A stretch of 52,710 nt of DNA from an uncultured Roseburia sp. (GCA_947573605.1 CANPGM010000024.1:1-52710); one strand, 5' to 3'; shown: positions 1-9,886, counted from the stretch's first letter. Program-made: numbers and translations. Notes: generated by a model from the letters alone, not told the origin.

Positions 1-31
1 ACGATACTATTAAAATTCAGGAGGAAATCAA

Positions 32-355
32 ATGTTATCAATTTTAGCTACAGAAGGAGCGGAGGCGGCTGGCGCCGGGCTGGGAGGAATCTTTTCTATC
101 GGATGGATGGTGATTTTATTCGTTATCATGTATTTTATTATGATTCGTCCGCAGCAAAAGGAGCAGAAAAAGAAGAACGCAATGCTTTCGGAGCTTGCGG
201 CCGGCGATACCGTTTTAACGACAAGCGGTTTTTACGGTACGGTAATCGATATTACGGATGATACGGTAATTGTAGAGTTCGGAAGTAATAAAAACTGCCG
301 TATACCGATGCAGAAAGCAGCGATTTCGGCTGTGGAAAAACCGGAAGAAGCTTAA
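32..355 (+). CDS. yajC: Sec translocase accessory subunit YajC
   Basis: A 107-residue single-pass membrane protein matching YajC, the small SecDF-associated subunit of the preprotein translocase. A short N-terminal stretch is followed by one hydrophobic segment (about residues 21-40, GWMVILFVIMYFIMIRPQQ). The family hallmark RPQQKEQKK comes immediately after it, and then a small cytoplasmic beta-rich domain containing GDTVLTTSGFYGTV. Length is normal for the family. The ATG has an excellent AGGAGG-type site (20-26) at good spacing. Genes usually found beside yajC (tgt, secD, secF) would lie upstream, outside the window. A hairpin terminator follows at once, so this is probably the last gene of its operon. 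Confidence 0.95.
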   Translation: MLSILATEGAEAAGAGLGGIFSIGWMVILFVIMYFIMIRPQQKEQKKKNAMLSELAAGDTVLTTSGFYGTVIDITDDTVIVEFGSNKNCRIPMQKAAISAVEKPEEA

Positions 356-376
356 TTTATGATTGGATTGACGAAA

Positions 377-411
377 AAGGCCTGTGCCGTTTAAAAGCGG
401 TACAGGCTTTT
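377..411 (+). terminator. Rho-independent terminator after yajC
   Basis: A ten-pair stem, GCCTGTGCCG (380-389) with CGGTACAGGC (398-407), includes one G-U pair and is followed by TTTT. A second, weaker hairpin (about 421-450) is followed by six T's at 452-457. The two together separate yajC from the leuB promoter. Confidence 0.75.
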
Positions 412-557
412 GTGCTGAATGCCGCCGGATATGGTTCGCGCCATAACGGCGTTTTTTATACCTGTAATTTCTTTCCCCCATGATTGAAAGGAATGATATG
501 GAAGGCTGCCATAACTTGAATTTATATGAAATATGAAAAAGAAAAATACTTTCCCGG

Positions 558-586
558 TTGCAATGTTTCCTTAGATACATTATGAT
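558..586 (+). promoter_or_regulatory. Sigma-A promoter of the leuB-ilvD-ilvB-serCA run
   Basis: TTGCAA (558-563), a 17-base spacer and TATGAT (581-586) predict a start near 592. The roughly 56-base leader contains a small hairpin, GCATAC (599-604) with GTATGC (615-620). I see no T-box or leader peptide rich in branched-chain residues, so control is probably by a protein repressor or by growth state. Confidence 0.75.
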
Positions 587-647
587 AAGAGAATAATTGC
601 ATACAGGCTGCGTTGTATGCAGAATGGATGAAAAGGGGAATGAAAGC

Positions 648-1745
648 ATGGAATGTCGGATTGGAGTGATTTCAGGGGACGGAATCGGTCCTGAAATTAT
701 TGCGGAAGCAAAAAAAGTATTGAATAAAATCGGAGAGAAATACGGGCATACGTTTTGTTATCAGGATATTTTAATGGGAGGCTGTTCAATTGACGCGTAT
801 AAAGTACCGCTGACCGATGAGGCAGTCGCAGCCGCAAAGGCGTCCGACGCGGTGCTGATGGGGTCGATCGGTGGAAATACGCAGACTTCTCCGTGGTATC
901 GGCTTCCGCCGGAACTGAGACCGGAGGCGGGACTGTTGAAGCTTCGAAAATCACTGAATTTATTCGCAAATTTAAGACCGGCTTATTTGTATGAGGAATT
1001 AAAAGAGGCCTGTCCGCTTCGTGAAAATATTGTGGAGGGCGGCTTTGACATGATGATCATGCGGGAACTGACCGGAGGGCTGTATTTCGGAGCGCGTAAG
1101 ACGGAGGAAATTGACGGCGTTGTGACGGCGGTTGATACGCTTACCTACAATGAAAACGAAATCAGAAGAATCGCGAAGCGCGGTTTTGACATTGCGTTAA
1201 AGAGAAGGAAAAAAGTAACAAGCGTAGACAAGGCGAATGTACTTGATTCTTCGAGACTATGGCGTAAAATAGTAGAAGAGACTGCGGCGGATTATCCGGA
1301 CGTTACATATGAACATATGCTGGTAGATAACTGTGCGATGCAGCTTGTGAAAAATCCGAAACAGTTTGATGTGATTCTGACGGAAAATATGTTCGGAGAT
1401 ATTTTATCGGACGAGGCCAGCATGATTACAGGATCGATCGGGATGCTGCCGTCGGCAAGCTTAAACGATACAAAGTTCGGCCTGTATGAGCCGAGCGGCG
1501 GTTCCGCGCCGGATATTGCCGGAAAAGGGATTGCAAATCCGATCGCCACGATTTTAAGCGCGGCAATGCTGCTTCGATACAGTTTTGATTTGGATGCGGA
1601 AGCGGATGCGGTGGACGCGGCGGTCAGGCAGGTCTTAAAAGACGGATACCGCACCGTTGACATTATGCCTCAGAGCGGCGCAGACGGCGTAACGCAGGTC
1701 GGTACTTCGGAAATGGGCGATTTGATCTGCGAAAGGATTCAATAG
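648..1745 (+). CDS. leuB: 3-isopropylmalate dehydrogenase
   Basis: A 365-residue isopropylmalate/isocitrate dehydrogenase-family enzyme. It performs NAD-dependent oxidative decarboxylation of 3-isopropylmalate to 2-oxoisocaproate, the third step of leucine synthesis. The N terminus has [13 protein letters not shown]. The substrate loop region reads ELTGGLYFG. Catalytic and metal-binding residues lie in [17 protein letters not shown] and [10 protein letters not shown], and the NAD-binding loop contains [18 protein letters not shown]. The ATG at 648 is preceded by GGGGAA (635-640). An upstream in-frame start at 597 would put 17 atypical residues in front and lies almost on the promoter start, so it was not used. 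leuA, leuC and leuD are not in the window. Confidence 0.95.
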   Translation: MECRIGVISGDGIGPEIIAEAKKVLNKIGEKYGHTFCYQDILMGGCSIDAYKVPLTDEAVAAAKASDAVLMGSIGGNTQTSPWYRLPPELRPEAGLLKLRKSLNLFANLRPAYLYEELKEACPLRENIVEGGFDMMIMRELTGGLYFGARKTEEIDGVVTAVDTLTYNENEIRRIAKRGFDIALKRRKKVTSVDKANVLDSSRLWRKIVEETAADYPDVTYEHMLVDNCAMQLVKNPKQFDVILTENMFGDILSDEASMITGSIGMLPSASLNDTKFGLYEPSGGSAPDIAGKGIANPIATILSAAMLLRYSFDLDAEADAVDAAVRQVLKDGYRTVDIMPQSGADGVTQVGTSEMGDLICERIQ

Positions 1746-1783
1746 TAAGGTAAGGCCGTAAAAACGGCGGAATGAGAGGGAAG

Positions 1784-1966
1784 ATGGAGTTTATAGAGAA
1801 TATCTTCACGGGAGTACCCGCGAACTTTTTAATCATTGCGGGAATCGGCGTGCTGATTCTTTTGGTCGGTCTGATTAAGAAATTAAAGTTTGTCATAAAG
1901 CTGGGCCTGGTAATTGCCGTGATTTCTTTTCTTACAAGCGGCGGCCTTGCCTGTCTTGGAATATAA
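1784..1966 (+). CDS. Small two-helix membrane protein of unknown function
   Basis: A 60-residue protein made almost entirely of two hydrophobic segments, [17 protein letters not shown] and a second helix including [11 protein letters not shown], separated by the basic turn KKLKFVIK. I do not recognise a family with confidence; the layout resembles small BofA- or holin-like membrane proteins, but nothing diagnostic is present. The start is ambiguous. ATG 1784 has GAGAGGG just upstream at short spacing, and ATG 1772 would add four residues. It lies 38 bases after leuB and about 100 before ilvD, in the same direction, so it is very likely co-transcribed with amino-acid genes. A GCCGT/ACGGC hairpin (1754-1768) without a U tail sits in front of it. 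Confidence 0.6.
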   Translation: MEFIENIFTGVPANFLIIAGIGVLILLVGLIKKLKFVIKLGLVIAVISFLTSGGLACLGI

Positions 1967-2069
1967 CGGAAACTCAGGATGTAAGATGCGGGATATGTGT
2001 TGGCGCTGCAAGGCTGTAAACGGCTTAACACAAACTTGTACAATAAGGCAGCGCAGAAACGGAGTAAAA

Positions 2070-3731
2070 ATGAAAAGTGATCATGTAAAAACAGGGATGC
2101 AGCAGGCGCCCCATAGAAGTCTTTTTAATGCGCTTGGATTTACGGAAGAGGAAATGAAAAAACCGATGGTCGGAATTGTAAGTTCTTACAATGAGATTGT
2201 ACCGGGCCATATGAATCTGGATAAAATTGTAAACGCCGTAAAACTGGGCGTTGCGGAGGCGGGCGGCGTGCCCGTTGTCTTTCCGGCGATTGCCGTATGC
2301 GACGGAATTGCAATGGGACATATCGGAATGAAATATTCGCTGGTGACGAGAGATTTGATTGCGGATTCGACTGAATGTATGGCGCTCGCACATCAGTTTG
2401 ACGCGCTTGTTATGGTGCCGAACTGCGACAAAAACGTTCCGGGGCTTTTAATGGCGGCGGCGCGTATTAATGTACCGACCGTATTTGTATCCGGCGGTCC
2501 GATGCTGGCCGGAAGAGTAAAAGGGCAGAAGCGGAGTTTATCTTCGATGTTTGAGGCGGTCGGTTCTTATGCAGCCGGTACGATGACGGAAGAGGAAGTG
2601 CGGGAGTACGAGGAAAAGGCATGTCCGACCTGCGGCTCCTGTTCAGGGATGTATACCGCGAATTCTATGAACTGTCTGACCGAGGCGCTCGGTATGGGAC
2701 TTGGAGGAAACGGAACGATTCCTGCGGTCTATTCCGAACGTATTAAGCTTGCAAAGCACGCGGGTATGGCGGTGATGGAGCTGTATCGTAAAAATATCTG
2801 CCCAAGAGATATTATGACGAAAGAAGCGATTGTCAATGCGCTGACGGTGGATATGGCGTTAGGCTGTTCTACAAACAGTATGCTCCATCTTCCGGCGATC
2901 GCGCATGAAATCGGATTTGATTTTGATATTTCCTATGCGAATCCAATCAGTGAAAAGACTCCGAATCTCTGTCACCTCGCTCCTGCGGGACCGACTTATA
3001 TGGAAGACTTGAACGAGGCGGGCGGCGTGTATGCGGTTATGAAGGAGCTTTCCGACGCAGGGCTTATAAATACCGACTGCATGACCGTTACCGGGCGTAC
3101 AATAGGAGAGAATATTGCGGGCGCGGTCAATAAAAATCCGGAGATCATCAGGCCTTTGGACAATCCGTACAGCAAAACGGGAGGTCTTGCCGTATTAAAA
3201 GGAAATCTTGCGCCGGACGGCAGTGTCGTGAAACGCTCTGCAGTTGTGGAGGAAATGATGGTGCACGAGGGACCCGCCAGAGTATTTGACTGTGAAGAGG
3301 ATGCGATCGCTGCAATTAAAGGCGGCAAAATCGTTGCGGGAGACGTAGTCGTTATTCGTTATGAAGGGCCGAAAGGCGGCCCGGGCATGAGAGAGATGTT
3401 AAATCCGACTTCTGCGATTGCCGGAATGGGGCTTGGCTCTACCGTCGCGTTAATTACGGACGGAAGATTTTCCGGAGCAAGCCGCGGCGCTTCCATTGGC
3501 CACGTATCGCCGGAAGCGGCGGTCGGAGGACCGATTGCGCTTGTGGAAGAGGGAGATCTGATTCAAATCGATATACCGAATATGAAGTTAGAACTTGCGG
3601 TATCCGAAGAAACGCTTGCCGAAAGAAAAGCGAAATGGCAGCCGAGAGAACCGAAGGTGACGACGGGCTATCTCAAACGGTACGCTTCTATGGTGACGTC
3701 GGGAAACCGGGGCGCCATATTAGAGTATTAA
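2070..3731 (+). CDS. ilvD: Dihydroxy-acid dehydratase
   Basis: A 553-residue iron-sulphur dehydratase of the IlvD/Edd family. It converts 2,3-dihydroxy-3-methylbutanoate and its ethyl homologue to the 2-oxo acids in valine and isoleucine synthesis. Cluster cysteines are visible in [10 protein letters not shown] (C119) and [18 protein letters not shown] (C185, C188, C191 region). The C-terminal swivelling domain has the characteristic [12 protein letters not shown] and [11 protein letters not shown] motifs. Length is standard. The frame is open back to 1947, but the conserved N terminus ([17 protein letters not shown]) begins at ATG 2070, preceded by ACGGAG. ilvB follows after 25 bases. Confidence 0.95.
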   Translation: MKSDHVKTGMQQAPHRSLFNALGFTEEEMKKPMVGIVSSYNEIVPGHMNLDKIVNAVKLGVAEAGGVPVVFPAIAVCDGIAMGHIGMKYSLVTRDLIADSTECMALAHQFDALVMVPNCDKNVPGLLMAAARINVPTVFVSGGPMLAGRVKGQKRSLSSMFEAVGSYAAGTMTEEEVREYEEKACPTCGSCSGMYTANSMNCLTEALGMGLGGNGTIPAVYSERIKLAKHAGMAVMELYRKNICPRDIMTKEAIVNALTVDMALGCSTNSMLHLPAIAHEIGFDFDISYANPISEKTPNLCHLAPAGPTYMEDLNEAGGVYAVMKELSDAGLINTDCMTVTGRTIGENIAGAVNKNPEIIRPLDNPYSKTGGLAVLKGNLAPDGSVVKRSAVVEEMMVHEGPARVFDCEEDAIAAIKGGKIVAGDVVVIRYEGPKGGPGMREMLNPTSAIAGMGLGSTVALITDGRFSGASRGASIGHVSPEAAVGGPIALVEEGDLIQIDIPNMKLELAVSEETLAERKAKWQPREPKVTTGYLKRYASMVTSGNRGAILEY

Positions 3732-3756
3732 GCAAAGACGAAAGGGGAATCGGAAG

Positions 3757-5451
3757 ATGCAGCTGACAGGTGCGCAGATTATTATCGAGTGTCTCAAAGA
3801 ACAGGGAGTAGACACTGTTTTCGGATATCCGGGCGGCGCCATCTTAAATGTATATGACGAATTATATAAGCATAAAAATGAAATCAGGCATATTTTAACC
3901 TCACATGAACAGGGAGCCTCCCATGCGGCGGACGGCTATGCAAGAAGTACGGGAAAAACAGGAGTCTGTTTTGCGACGAGCGGTCCGGGTGCGACGAATC
4001 TTGTAACCGGAATTGCAACGGCATATATGGATTCCGTGCCGATGGTGGCGCTTACCTGCAACGTTACGGTTCCGCTGCTCGGAAAAGACAGCTTTCAGGA
4101 AATTGATATTGCGGGTATCACAACTCCGATTACAAAACATAATTTTATTGTAAAAGATATCACAAAGCTGGCGGAAACCATCAGAAGAGCGTTTCAAATT
4201 GCGAAAAAAGGCAGGCCAGGCCCTGTATTGGTAGATGTTCCGAAAGACATTACGGCGGCTAAAACCGAATATACGAAAAAAGAGGCAAAGCCTGTCCTGC
4301 GGATTTCGGAAACGATTACGGAGGAAGCGTTAGAAGAAGCGTTAAGCCTGATTCGGGCGGCAGAGAAGCCGTACATATTTGTCGGCGGCGGCGCGGTGAT
4401 TTCCGGCGCGGAAGGGGAGCTGGCGGAATTTGTAGAAAAAATAAACGCTCCCGTCTGCGATACGTTAATGGGAAAAGGCGCGTTTGACGGAACAAAAGAA
4501 CTGTATACCGGAATGCTTGGTATGCATGGAACAAAGACCTCGAATTTAGGCGTCAGCGCGTGCGATCTTTTAATTGCGGTCGGCGTGCGGTTTTCGGACC
4601 GTGTGCTTGGAAACGCTGAAAAATTTGCCGGAAATGCAAAAATATTACAGTTTGATGTCGATCCGGCGGAAATCAATAAAAATATTCCGGCTTATGCGTG
4701 CGTCATCGGCGATATCAAAGAAATCTTAAAGCGAATCAACGAAAGACTGACGCAGCAGAACCACGAAGCGTGGGTTTCACACGTTATGGAGGATAAGAAA
4801 AAATATCCGCTTTCCTACCCGGATACGGGTCTTTCCGGTCCGTATATTATAGAGCATGTTTACGAACGGGTTAAGGGAGATGCGATAATGGTAACGGAAG
4901 TCGGTCAGCATCAGATGTGGACCGCTCAGTTTTTTAAATTCCGTAAGCCGCGGACGCTGCTTAGTTCCGGCGGGCTTGGAACGATGGGATACGGGCTCGG
5001 AGCCGCGATCGGAGCGCAGACGGCCAATCCGGATAAGACGGTCGTTAATATTGCGGGAGACGGTTGTTTTCGTATGAATATGAACGAGCTTGCGACGGCG
5101 GCGCGGGAAAAGCTTCCGATAATTGAAATTATAATGAATAATCATGTGCTCGGAATGGTGCGTCAGTGGCAGGAGCTATTTTATGAAAAGCGCTATTCGG
5201 CAACGGTGTTAGACGACGGCGCGGATTATGTAAAGCTGGCCGAAGCGCTTGGAGCGAAGGGAAGGCGCGTTACAAACCGTGAAGAATTTAACGAAGCTTT
5301 TGAAGAAGCGCAAAGGTCGAAAGAGCCGTTCGTAATCGACTGTATGATAGACTGCGACGACAAAGTGTGGCCGATGGTGGCGCCGGGGAAAGACATCAGT
5401 TCCTGTTTCAGCGGCGAAGATTTATCAAATAAAATTCAGGAGGAAATTTAA
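3757..5451 (+). CDS. ilvB: Acetolactate synthase, large (catalytic) subunit
   Basis: A 564-residue thiamine-diphosphate enzyme that condenses two pyruvates to acetolactate, or pyruvate with 2-oxobutyrate, as the first common step of branched-chain synthesis. The N-terminal PYR domain has the catalytic glutamate in TSHEQGASHAADGYAR. The C-terminal PP domain shows the diphosphate/metal motif GDGCFRMNMNELATA ending near NNHVLGMVRQWQ. The match is to the biosynthetic (AHAS) type. No small regulatory subunit gene (ilvN/ilvH) is adjacent and no ACT domain is fused, so feedback control, if any, needs a partner encoded elsewhere. The start has AAAGGGGAA upstream. The stop is one base from the serC start, and the serC ribosome site lies inside this gene, which suggests translational coupling. 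Confidence 0.95.
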   Translation: MQLTGAQIIIECLKEQGVDTVFGYPGGAILNVYDELYKHKNEIRHILTSHEQGASHAADGYARSTGKTGVCFATSGPGATNLVTGIATAYMDSVPMVALTCNVTVPLLGKDSFQEIDIAGITTPITKHNFIVKDITKLAETIRRAFQIAKKGRPGPVLVDVPKDITAAKTEYTKKEAKPVLRISETITEEALEEALSLIRAAEKPYIFVGGGAVISGAEGELAEFVEKINAPVCDTLMGKGAFDGTKELYTGMLGMHGTKTSNLGVSACDLLIAVGVRFSDRVLGNAEKFAGNAKILQFDVDPAEINKNIPAYACVIGDIKEILKRINERLTQQNHEAWVSHVMEDKKKYPLSYPDTGLSGPYIIEHVYERVKGDAIMVTEVGQHQMWTAQFFKFRKPRTLLSSGGLGTMGYGLGAAIGAQTANPDKTVVNIAGDGCFRMNMNELATAAREKLPIIEIIMNNHVLGMVRQWQELFYEKRYSATVLDDGADYVKLAEALGAKGRRVTNREEFNEAFEEAQRSKEPFVIDCMIDCDDKVWPMVAPGKDISSCFSGEDLSNKIQEEI

Positions 5452-5452
5452 A

Positions 5453-6535
5453 ATGAGCAGAGTGTATAACTTTTCGGCGGGTCCGGCGGTGCTGCCGGAG
5501 GAAGTCTTAAAGGAAGCGGCTTTAGAGATGCTTGATTATAAGGGAAGCGGGATGTCCGTAATGGAAATGAGCCACCGCTCAAAGGTGTACGATACGATTA
5601 TCAAGGAAGCGGAGCAGGATTTAAGGGATTTGATGAATATCCCTGACAATTATAAAGTGCTGTTTTTACAGGGCGGCGCGTCCTTGCAGTTTGCGATGAT
5701 TCCGATGAATCTGATGAAGAACAAAAAAGCGGGCTATATCGTTACGGGTCAGTGGGCGAAAAAAGCATATCAGGAGGCGTCCCTTTACGGAGAAGCTATA
5801 AAACTGGCCTCTTCCGAGGATCAGACGTTTTCTTATATTCCGGACTGCTCAAATCTTGCGATACCGGAGGATTTGGACTACGTTTATATCTGCGAAAACA
5901 ACACGATTTACGGAACGAAATATAAGACGCTTCCGAATACGAAAGGGCATACGCTGGTAGCCGACGTATCCTCCTGCTTTTTATCGGAACCGGTGGACGT
6001 AACGAAATACGGCGTAATTTACGGCGGCGTTCAGAAAAACATTGGCCCGGCCGGCGTAGTAATCGTAATCATCCGAAAAGATCTTATTACGGAGGATACG
6101 CTTCCCGGTACGCCTACCATGATGAAGTATCAGATACACGCGGATAACGATTCCTTATACAATACGCCGCCCGCATACGGGATTTATATCTGCGGCAAAG
6201 TGTTTAAATGGTTAAAGAACATGGGCGGATTATCCGCAATGAAAGAACGCAACGAGGAAAAAGCAAAGATTCTATATGATTTTCTTGACGAAAGCAAAAT
6301 GTTTCGCGGAACGGTGGTAAAAGAGGATCGCTCGCTTATGAACGTTCCGTTTGTAACCGGAAACGAAGAACTGGATGCGAAGTTTGTACAAGAGGCGGCG
6401 GCAGAAGGCTTTGTGAATTTAAAGGGGCACCGTACGGTGGGCGGTATGAGAGCTTCTATTTATAACGCGATGCCGAAGGAAGGTGTGGAAAAGCTTGTTG
6501 CCTTTATGAAAAAATTTGAGGAGGAAAATGCCTGA
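5453..6535 (+). CDS. serC: Phosphoserine aminotransferase
   Basis: A 360-residue PLP enzyme of fold type I. It transaminates 3-phosphohydroxypyruvate to O-phosphoserine, the second step of serine synthesis. It opens with the family signature YNFSAGPAVLPEEV and has MSHRSKVYD, FLQGGASLQF and the PLP-lysine region YGGVQKNIGPAG. Length is typical. The ribosome site AGGAGGAAATTT lies within the end of ilvB. Its stop overlaps the serA start (TGATG), so serC and serA are tightly coupled. Direct fusion of the serine genes to the ilv genes in one transcript implies joint control of pyruvate- and phosphoglycerate-derived amino acids. Confidence 0.95.
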   Translation: MSRVYNFSAGPAVLPEEVLKEAALEMLDYKGSGMSVMEMSHRSKVYDTIIKEAEQDLRDLMNIPDNYKVLFLQGGASLQFAMIPMNLMKNKKAGYIVTGQWAKKAYQEASLYGEAIKLASSEDQTFSYIPDCSNLAIPEDLDYVYICENNTIYGTKYKTLPNTKGHTLVADVSSCFLSEPVDVTKYGVIYGGVQKNIGPAGVVIVIIRKDLITEDTLPGTPTMMKYQIHADNDSLYNTPPAYGIYICGKVFKWLKNMGGLSAMKERNEEKAKILYDFLDESKMFRGTVVKEDRSLMNVPFVTGNEELDAKFVQEAAAEGFVNLKGHRTVGGMRASIYNAMPKEGVEKLVAFMKKFEEENA

Positions 6536-7698
6536 TGTATCATTATAGCTGTTTAAATCCGATTGCCTCGGTCGGAATCGAGCTTTTTTCCGATGCATAT
6601 CGGAAAGTAGAGGAGTTAAAGGACGCGGACGCGGCGCTGGTCAGAAGCGCCGCCATGCATGATTTGGAACTGCCGGACGGCCTGCTTGCGGTGGCGAGAG
6701 CAGGAGCCGGAGTCAATAATATTCCGTTGGAGAAGTGCGCCGAGAAAGGAATCGTTGTATTTAATACGCCCGGCGCCAACGCAAACGGCGTAAAGGAGCT
6801 TGTGCTTGCGGGTATGCTGTATGCCGCGCGCGATATTGTCGGCGGAATCGGATGGTGCGAAAGCAACCAGAATGACGATAATATTGCAAAGACAGCCGAA
6901 AAACAAAAAAAGAACTTTGCCGGAACGGAAATCTCAGGGAAAAAGCTCGGTGTGATCGGACTTGGTGCAATCGGCGTTCTGGTGGCAAATGCGGCGACGC
7001 ATCTTGGCATGGAGGTTTACGGCTATGATCCGTATATTTCCGTCAGCGCCGCATGGAGCTTATCGAGAAGCGTAAAGCACATCAGCAACGTCGAGGATAT
7101 TTACAGAGAATGCGATTATATTACGATTCATGTGCCGCTGCTGGATTCGACGAAAAAGATGATCGGGGCGGACGCGATAGCGCTGATGAAGCCTTCGGCG
7201 GTTGTATTGAATTTTGCAAGAGATTTACTGGTAGACGAAGAAGCGATGGTTGAAGCGCTTTCCGCCGGAAAAATCAGAAAATATGTATCCGATTTTCCGA
7301 ATCCGACTACGGTAGGGGCGAAAGGCTGCATCGTTACGCCTCATTTAGGAGCTTCTACGGCGGAATCCGAAGATAACTGTGCAATTATGGCCGTACGTGA
7401 AATCAGGGATTATCTGGAAAACGGAAATATCGTACATTCGGTAAATTTCCCGGACTGCAATATGGGCGCCTGCCTGACGGCAGGAAGGATCGGTATTCTG
7501 CACCGCAATGCAAAAGGAATGCTTAGCAGATATACCACTATTATAGGTGATGCGGGAGTAAATATCGACGGAATGGCAAATAAATCGAAAGGCGATTATG
7601 CATACGCGTTGTTTGATGTGGATTCTCCGGTTACGGACGAAGTAATTGCCCGTCTGGAAAAAACGGACGGAGCGCTGCGCGTACGCAGAATAAAATAA
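6535..7698 (+). CDS. serA: D-3-phosphoglycerate dehydrogenase, short form with ACT domain
   Basis: A 387-residue D-2-hydroxyacid dehydrogenase. It oxidises 3-phosphoglycerate to 3-phosphohydroxypyruvate, the entry step to serine. The substrate half has GAGVNNIPLEKCAEKG. The Rossmann motif is GLGAIGVLVANAATHLG. The catalytic Arg-Glu-His triad is represented by NFARDLLVDEEAM and VTPHLGAST. The C-terminal part (about residues 315-387, beginning GRIGILHRNAKGM) is an ACT-type regulatory domain, consistent with serine feedback. NFARDLL differs slightly from the common N-A-A-R-G-G stretch but keeps the arginine. The ATG overlaps the serC stop by one base. Confidence 0.93.
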   Translation: MYHYSCLNPIASVGIELFSDAYRKVEELKDADAALVRSAAMHDLELPDGLLAVARAGAGVNNIPLEKCAEKGIVVFNTPGANANGVKELVLAGMLYAARDIVGGIGWCESNQNDDNIAKTAEKQKKNFAGTEISGKKLGVIGLGAIGVLVANAATHLGMEVYGYDPYISVSAAWSLSRSVKHISNVEDIYRECDYITIHVPLLDSTKKMIGADAIALMKPSAVVLNFARDLLVDEEAMVEALSAGKIRKYVSDFPNPTTVGAKGCIVTPHLGASTAESEDNCAIMAVREIRDYLENGNIVHSVNFPDCNMGACLTAGRIGILHRNAKGMLSRYTTIIGDAGVNIDGMANKSKGDYAYALFDVDSPVTDEVIARLEKTDGALRVRRIK

Positions 7699-7723
7699 CG
7701 CGGCGGGAAAGAACGGTGAACAT

Positions 7724-8968
7724 ATGGCAGTGATAAAACCATTTATGGGGATTAGACCGGAGAGAGGGAAGGCGGCGGAAATCGCAGCCCTCCCTTACGA
7801 CGTATATAACAGAGAAGAAGCGGCGAAAGAGGTTAAGGAACATCCCGGCTCTTTTTTAAGAATTGACAGGGCGGAATCGAATTTTCCGATTTCCGTCGAT
7901 ATGTATGATAAGCGGGTATACGATAAAGCAAACGAGCTGCTCTGGGCGGCAGTGGAAGACGGCAGATTTATCCGGGAGGAAAAACGGTGCTATTATATTT
8001 ATGAATTGACGATGAACGGCAGGGTACAGACCGGAATCGCAGCCTGCGCTTCTATCGATGATTATGAGAATAACGTGATTAAAAAGCACGAAAAAACAAG
8101 GGAAGAAAAAGAGCAGGACCGCATTCGTCATGTGGACGTCTGCAGCGCGCAGACAGGACCGATTTTTCTGGCATACCGTTCAAACGAAACAATAAACGAA
8201 GTGGTTGCCAAAGTTAAAAAAGGCGAGGCGGAATATGATTTTGTATCGTCGGACGGCGTACGCCATAGAGTGTTTGTAATATCGGACGAAGAAATGATTC
8301 GCACCATTGAACAGGCGTTTGCAGGCATCTCTGATATTTATATTGCAGACGGTCATCACAGGGCGGCTTCCGCCGTAAAGGTCGGAAAAATGCGGAGAAG
8401 CGCACATCCAGGATATACCGGAGAAGAGGAATTTAACTATTTCCTTTCCGTTTTGTTTCCCGACGATGAACTGATGATTATGGACTATAACCGTGTGGTA
8501 AAGGATTTGAACGGTTATTCGTTCCAGGCTTTTTTCAAGGAAGTATCGAAACGCTTTGACGTTACGGAGATTGCAAAAGAGGATGAAAAGCGGCCGAAGG
8601 AGAAAGGCATTTTTTCCATGTATATTGAGGGACGCTGGTTCTCCTGCAGGATCAGGCCGGAAGATGTTCCGAACGATCCGGTCCGCGCGTTGGACGTGTC
8701 GGTGCTGCAGGAGCGTCTGCTCTCTCCGGTACTTGGAATCAAAGACCCGAAAACGGACGCGCGAATTGATTTTGTCGGCGGTATCCGCGGCACAAAAGAG
8801 TTGGTAAGACGGTGTGAAAAAGATTGTTCCGCAGCGTTTGCGATGTATCCGACGTCAATCGGAGAGCTTTTTGAAGTTGCCGACGCAGGGCTTTTAATGC
8901 CGCCGAAATCCACCTGGTTTGAACCGAAGCTCAGAAGCGGGCTGTTTATCCATGAGCTGGAACGGTAG
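7724..8968 (+). CDS. DUF1015-family protein linked to serine synthesis
   Basis: A 414-residue cytoplasmic protein of the DUF1015 family (older annotations: SpoOJ/ParB-like). Recognisable features are the N-terminal PFMGIRPERGKAAEIAALPYDV, the HEKTREEKEQDRIRH segment and the highly conserved YIADGHHRAASAVK near the middle, which recalls the nucleotide-binding G-x-H-R box of ParB/sulfiredoxin-fold enzymes. The biochemical role is not established. It begins 25 bases after serA and is most likely in the same operon, which points to a role in phosphoserine or serine metabolism. No serB is visible in this window. The start ATG has only a weak ribosome site, and no better in-frame start precedes it. 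Confidence 0.85.
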   Translation: MAVIKPFMGIRPERGKAAEIAALPYDVYNREEAAKEVKEHPGSFLRIDRAESNFPISVDMYDKRVYDKANELLWAAVEDGRFIREEKRCYYIYELTMNGRVQTGIAACASIDDYENNVIKKHEKTREEKEQDRIRHVDVCSAQTGPIFLAYRSNETINEVVAKVKKGEAEYDFVSSDGVRHRVFVISDEEMIRTIEQAFAGISDIYIADGHHRAASAVKVGKMRRSAHPGYTGEEEFNYFLSVLFPDDELMIMDYNRVVKDLNGYSFQAFFKEVSKRFDVTEIAKEDEKRPKEKGIFSMYIEGRWFSCRIRPEDVPNDPVRALDVSVLQERLLSPVLGIKDPKTDARIDFVGGIRGTKELVRRCEKDCSAAFAMYPTSIGELFEVADAGLLMPPKSTWFEPKLRSGLFIHELER

Positions 8969-9001
8969 ATTTTCGGGCAGGAACAGAGAGGAGGAGTTTT
9001 T

Positions 9002-9886
9002 ATGGTAGATTCGTCAGACGGAATTGAGGTTGTTACTCAGGCAGGAGAGGGACTTGCGGCAATTGCCGAAAATCCGGGCATCATCCGAACCTATTTTGAA
9101 AATCTGATTCCGGATATTATAAATTTGGCGCTTCAGGTGGTATTCGCAATTATCTTATATGCCATTGGTGCGAGACTGATCAAATTTGCAGAACGCCTGG
9201 TTAGAAAATCGATGGAGAAAAAAGGCGCGGACACCGGAGTGATTCAGTTTTTAAGCGCGGTGGTCAGATACGGACTTTATCTGGTTCTTGTCATGATGGT
9301 GTTAAGCCTGTTTGGTATCGCTACGACATCGGTGGTCGCCGTTTTGGGTTCCGCCGGAGTGGCAATCGGCCTGGCGCTCCAGGGAAGCCTTGCGAATTTT
9401 GCGGGCGGTGTGCTGATTCTGCTGTTAAAACCGTTTAAAGTGGGAGACTATATTATTCAGGGAAGCAATGAAGGAACGGTATACGAGATTTCCGTTTTTT
9501 ACACAAAGCTGGTGACGGCGGATAACAAAGTTGTTGTAATTCCGAACGGCAATTTATCCAACAGCAGCCTTACAAATGTATCCCATATGGACAAAAGAAT
9601 GGTGGATATTGCAGTGGGAATTGCCTATGAAGCGGATATCCGCACGGCCAAAGAGCTTTTGCAGAAAACGGCGGAAGCGGAGACGACCAGGATTCCCGAA
9701 GAAGCGGTTTCTGTTTTTGTCGATAACCTGGGCGCATCTTCCGTTGATATGAAGGTTCGAATCTGGGTCAAAGCAGAAAATTACTGGGAGGCCAGGCGCA
9801 GACTTACCGAAAATATCAAGTATACGCTGGACGAAAACGGCATAAACATTCCTTATCAGCAGATAGATGTACAGATTAAACAATAA
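9002..9886 (+). CDS. mscS: Small-conductance mechanosensitive channel (MscS family)
   Basis: A 294-residue inner-membrane protein of the MscS family, which opens under membrane tension to release solutes during hypo-osmotic shock. After a roughly 35-residue N-terminal segment there are three predicted helices. The third, pore-lining helix contains the typical Gly/Ala-rich run GSAGVAIGLALQGSLANFAGG, followed by ILLLKPFKVGDYI and VVIPNGNLSNSSLTN of the beta domain. The C-terminal cytoplasmic domain ends near IPYQQIDV. The ribosome site GAGAGGAGG is excellent. It lies 33 bases after the DUF1015 gene and may be the last gene of the leuB operon. Confidence 0.93.
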   Translation: MVDSSDGIEVVTQAGEGLAAIAENPGIIRTYFENLIPDIINLALQVVFAIILYAIGARLIKFAERLVRKSMEKKGADTGVIQFLSAVVRYGLYLVLVMMVLSLFGIATTSVVAVLGSAGVAIGLALQGSLANFAGGVLILLLKPFKVGDYIIQGSNEGTVYEISVFYTKLVTADNKVVVIPNGNLSNSSLTNVSHMDKRMVDIAVGIAYEADIRTAKELLQKTAEAETTRIPEEAVSVFVDNLGASSVDMKVRIWVKAENYWEARRRLTENIKYTLDENGINIPYQQIDVQIKQ

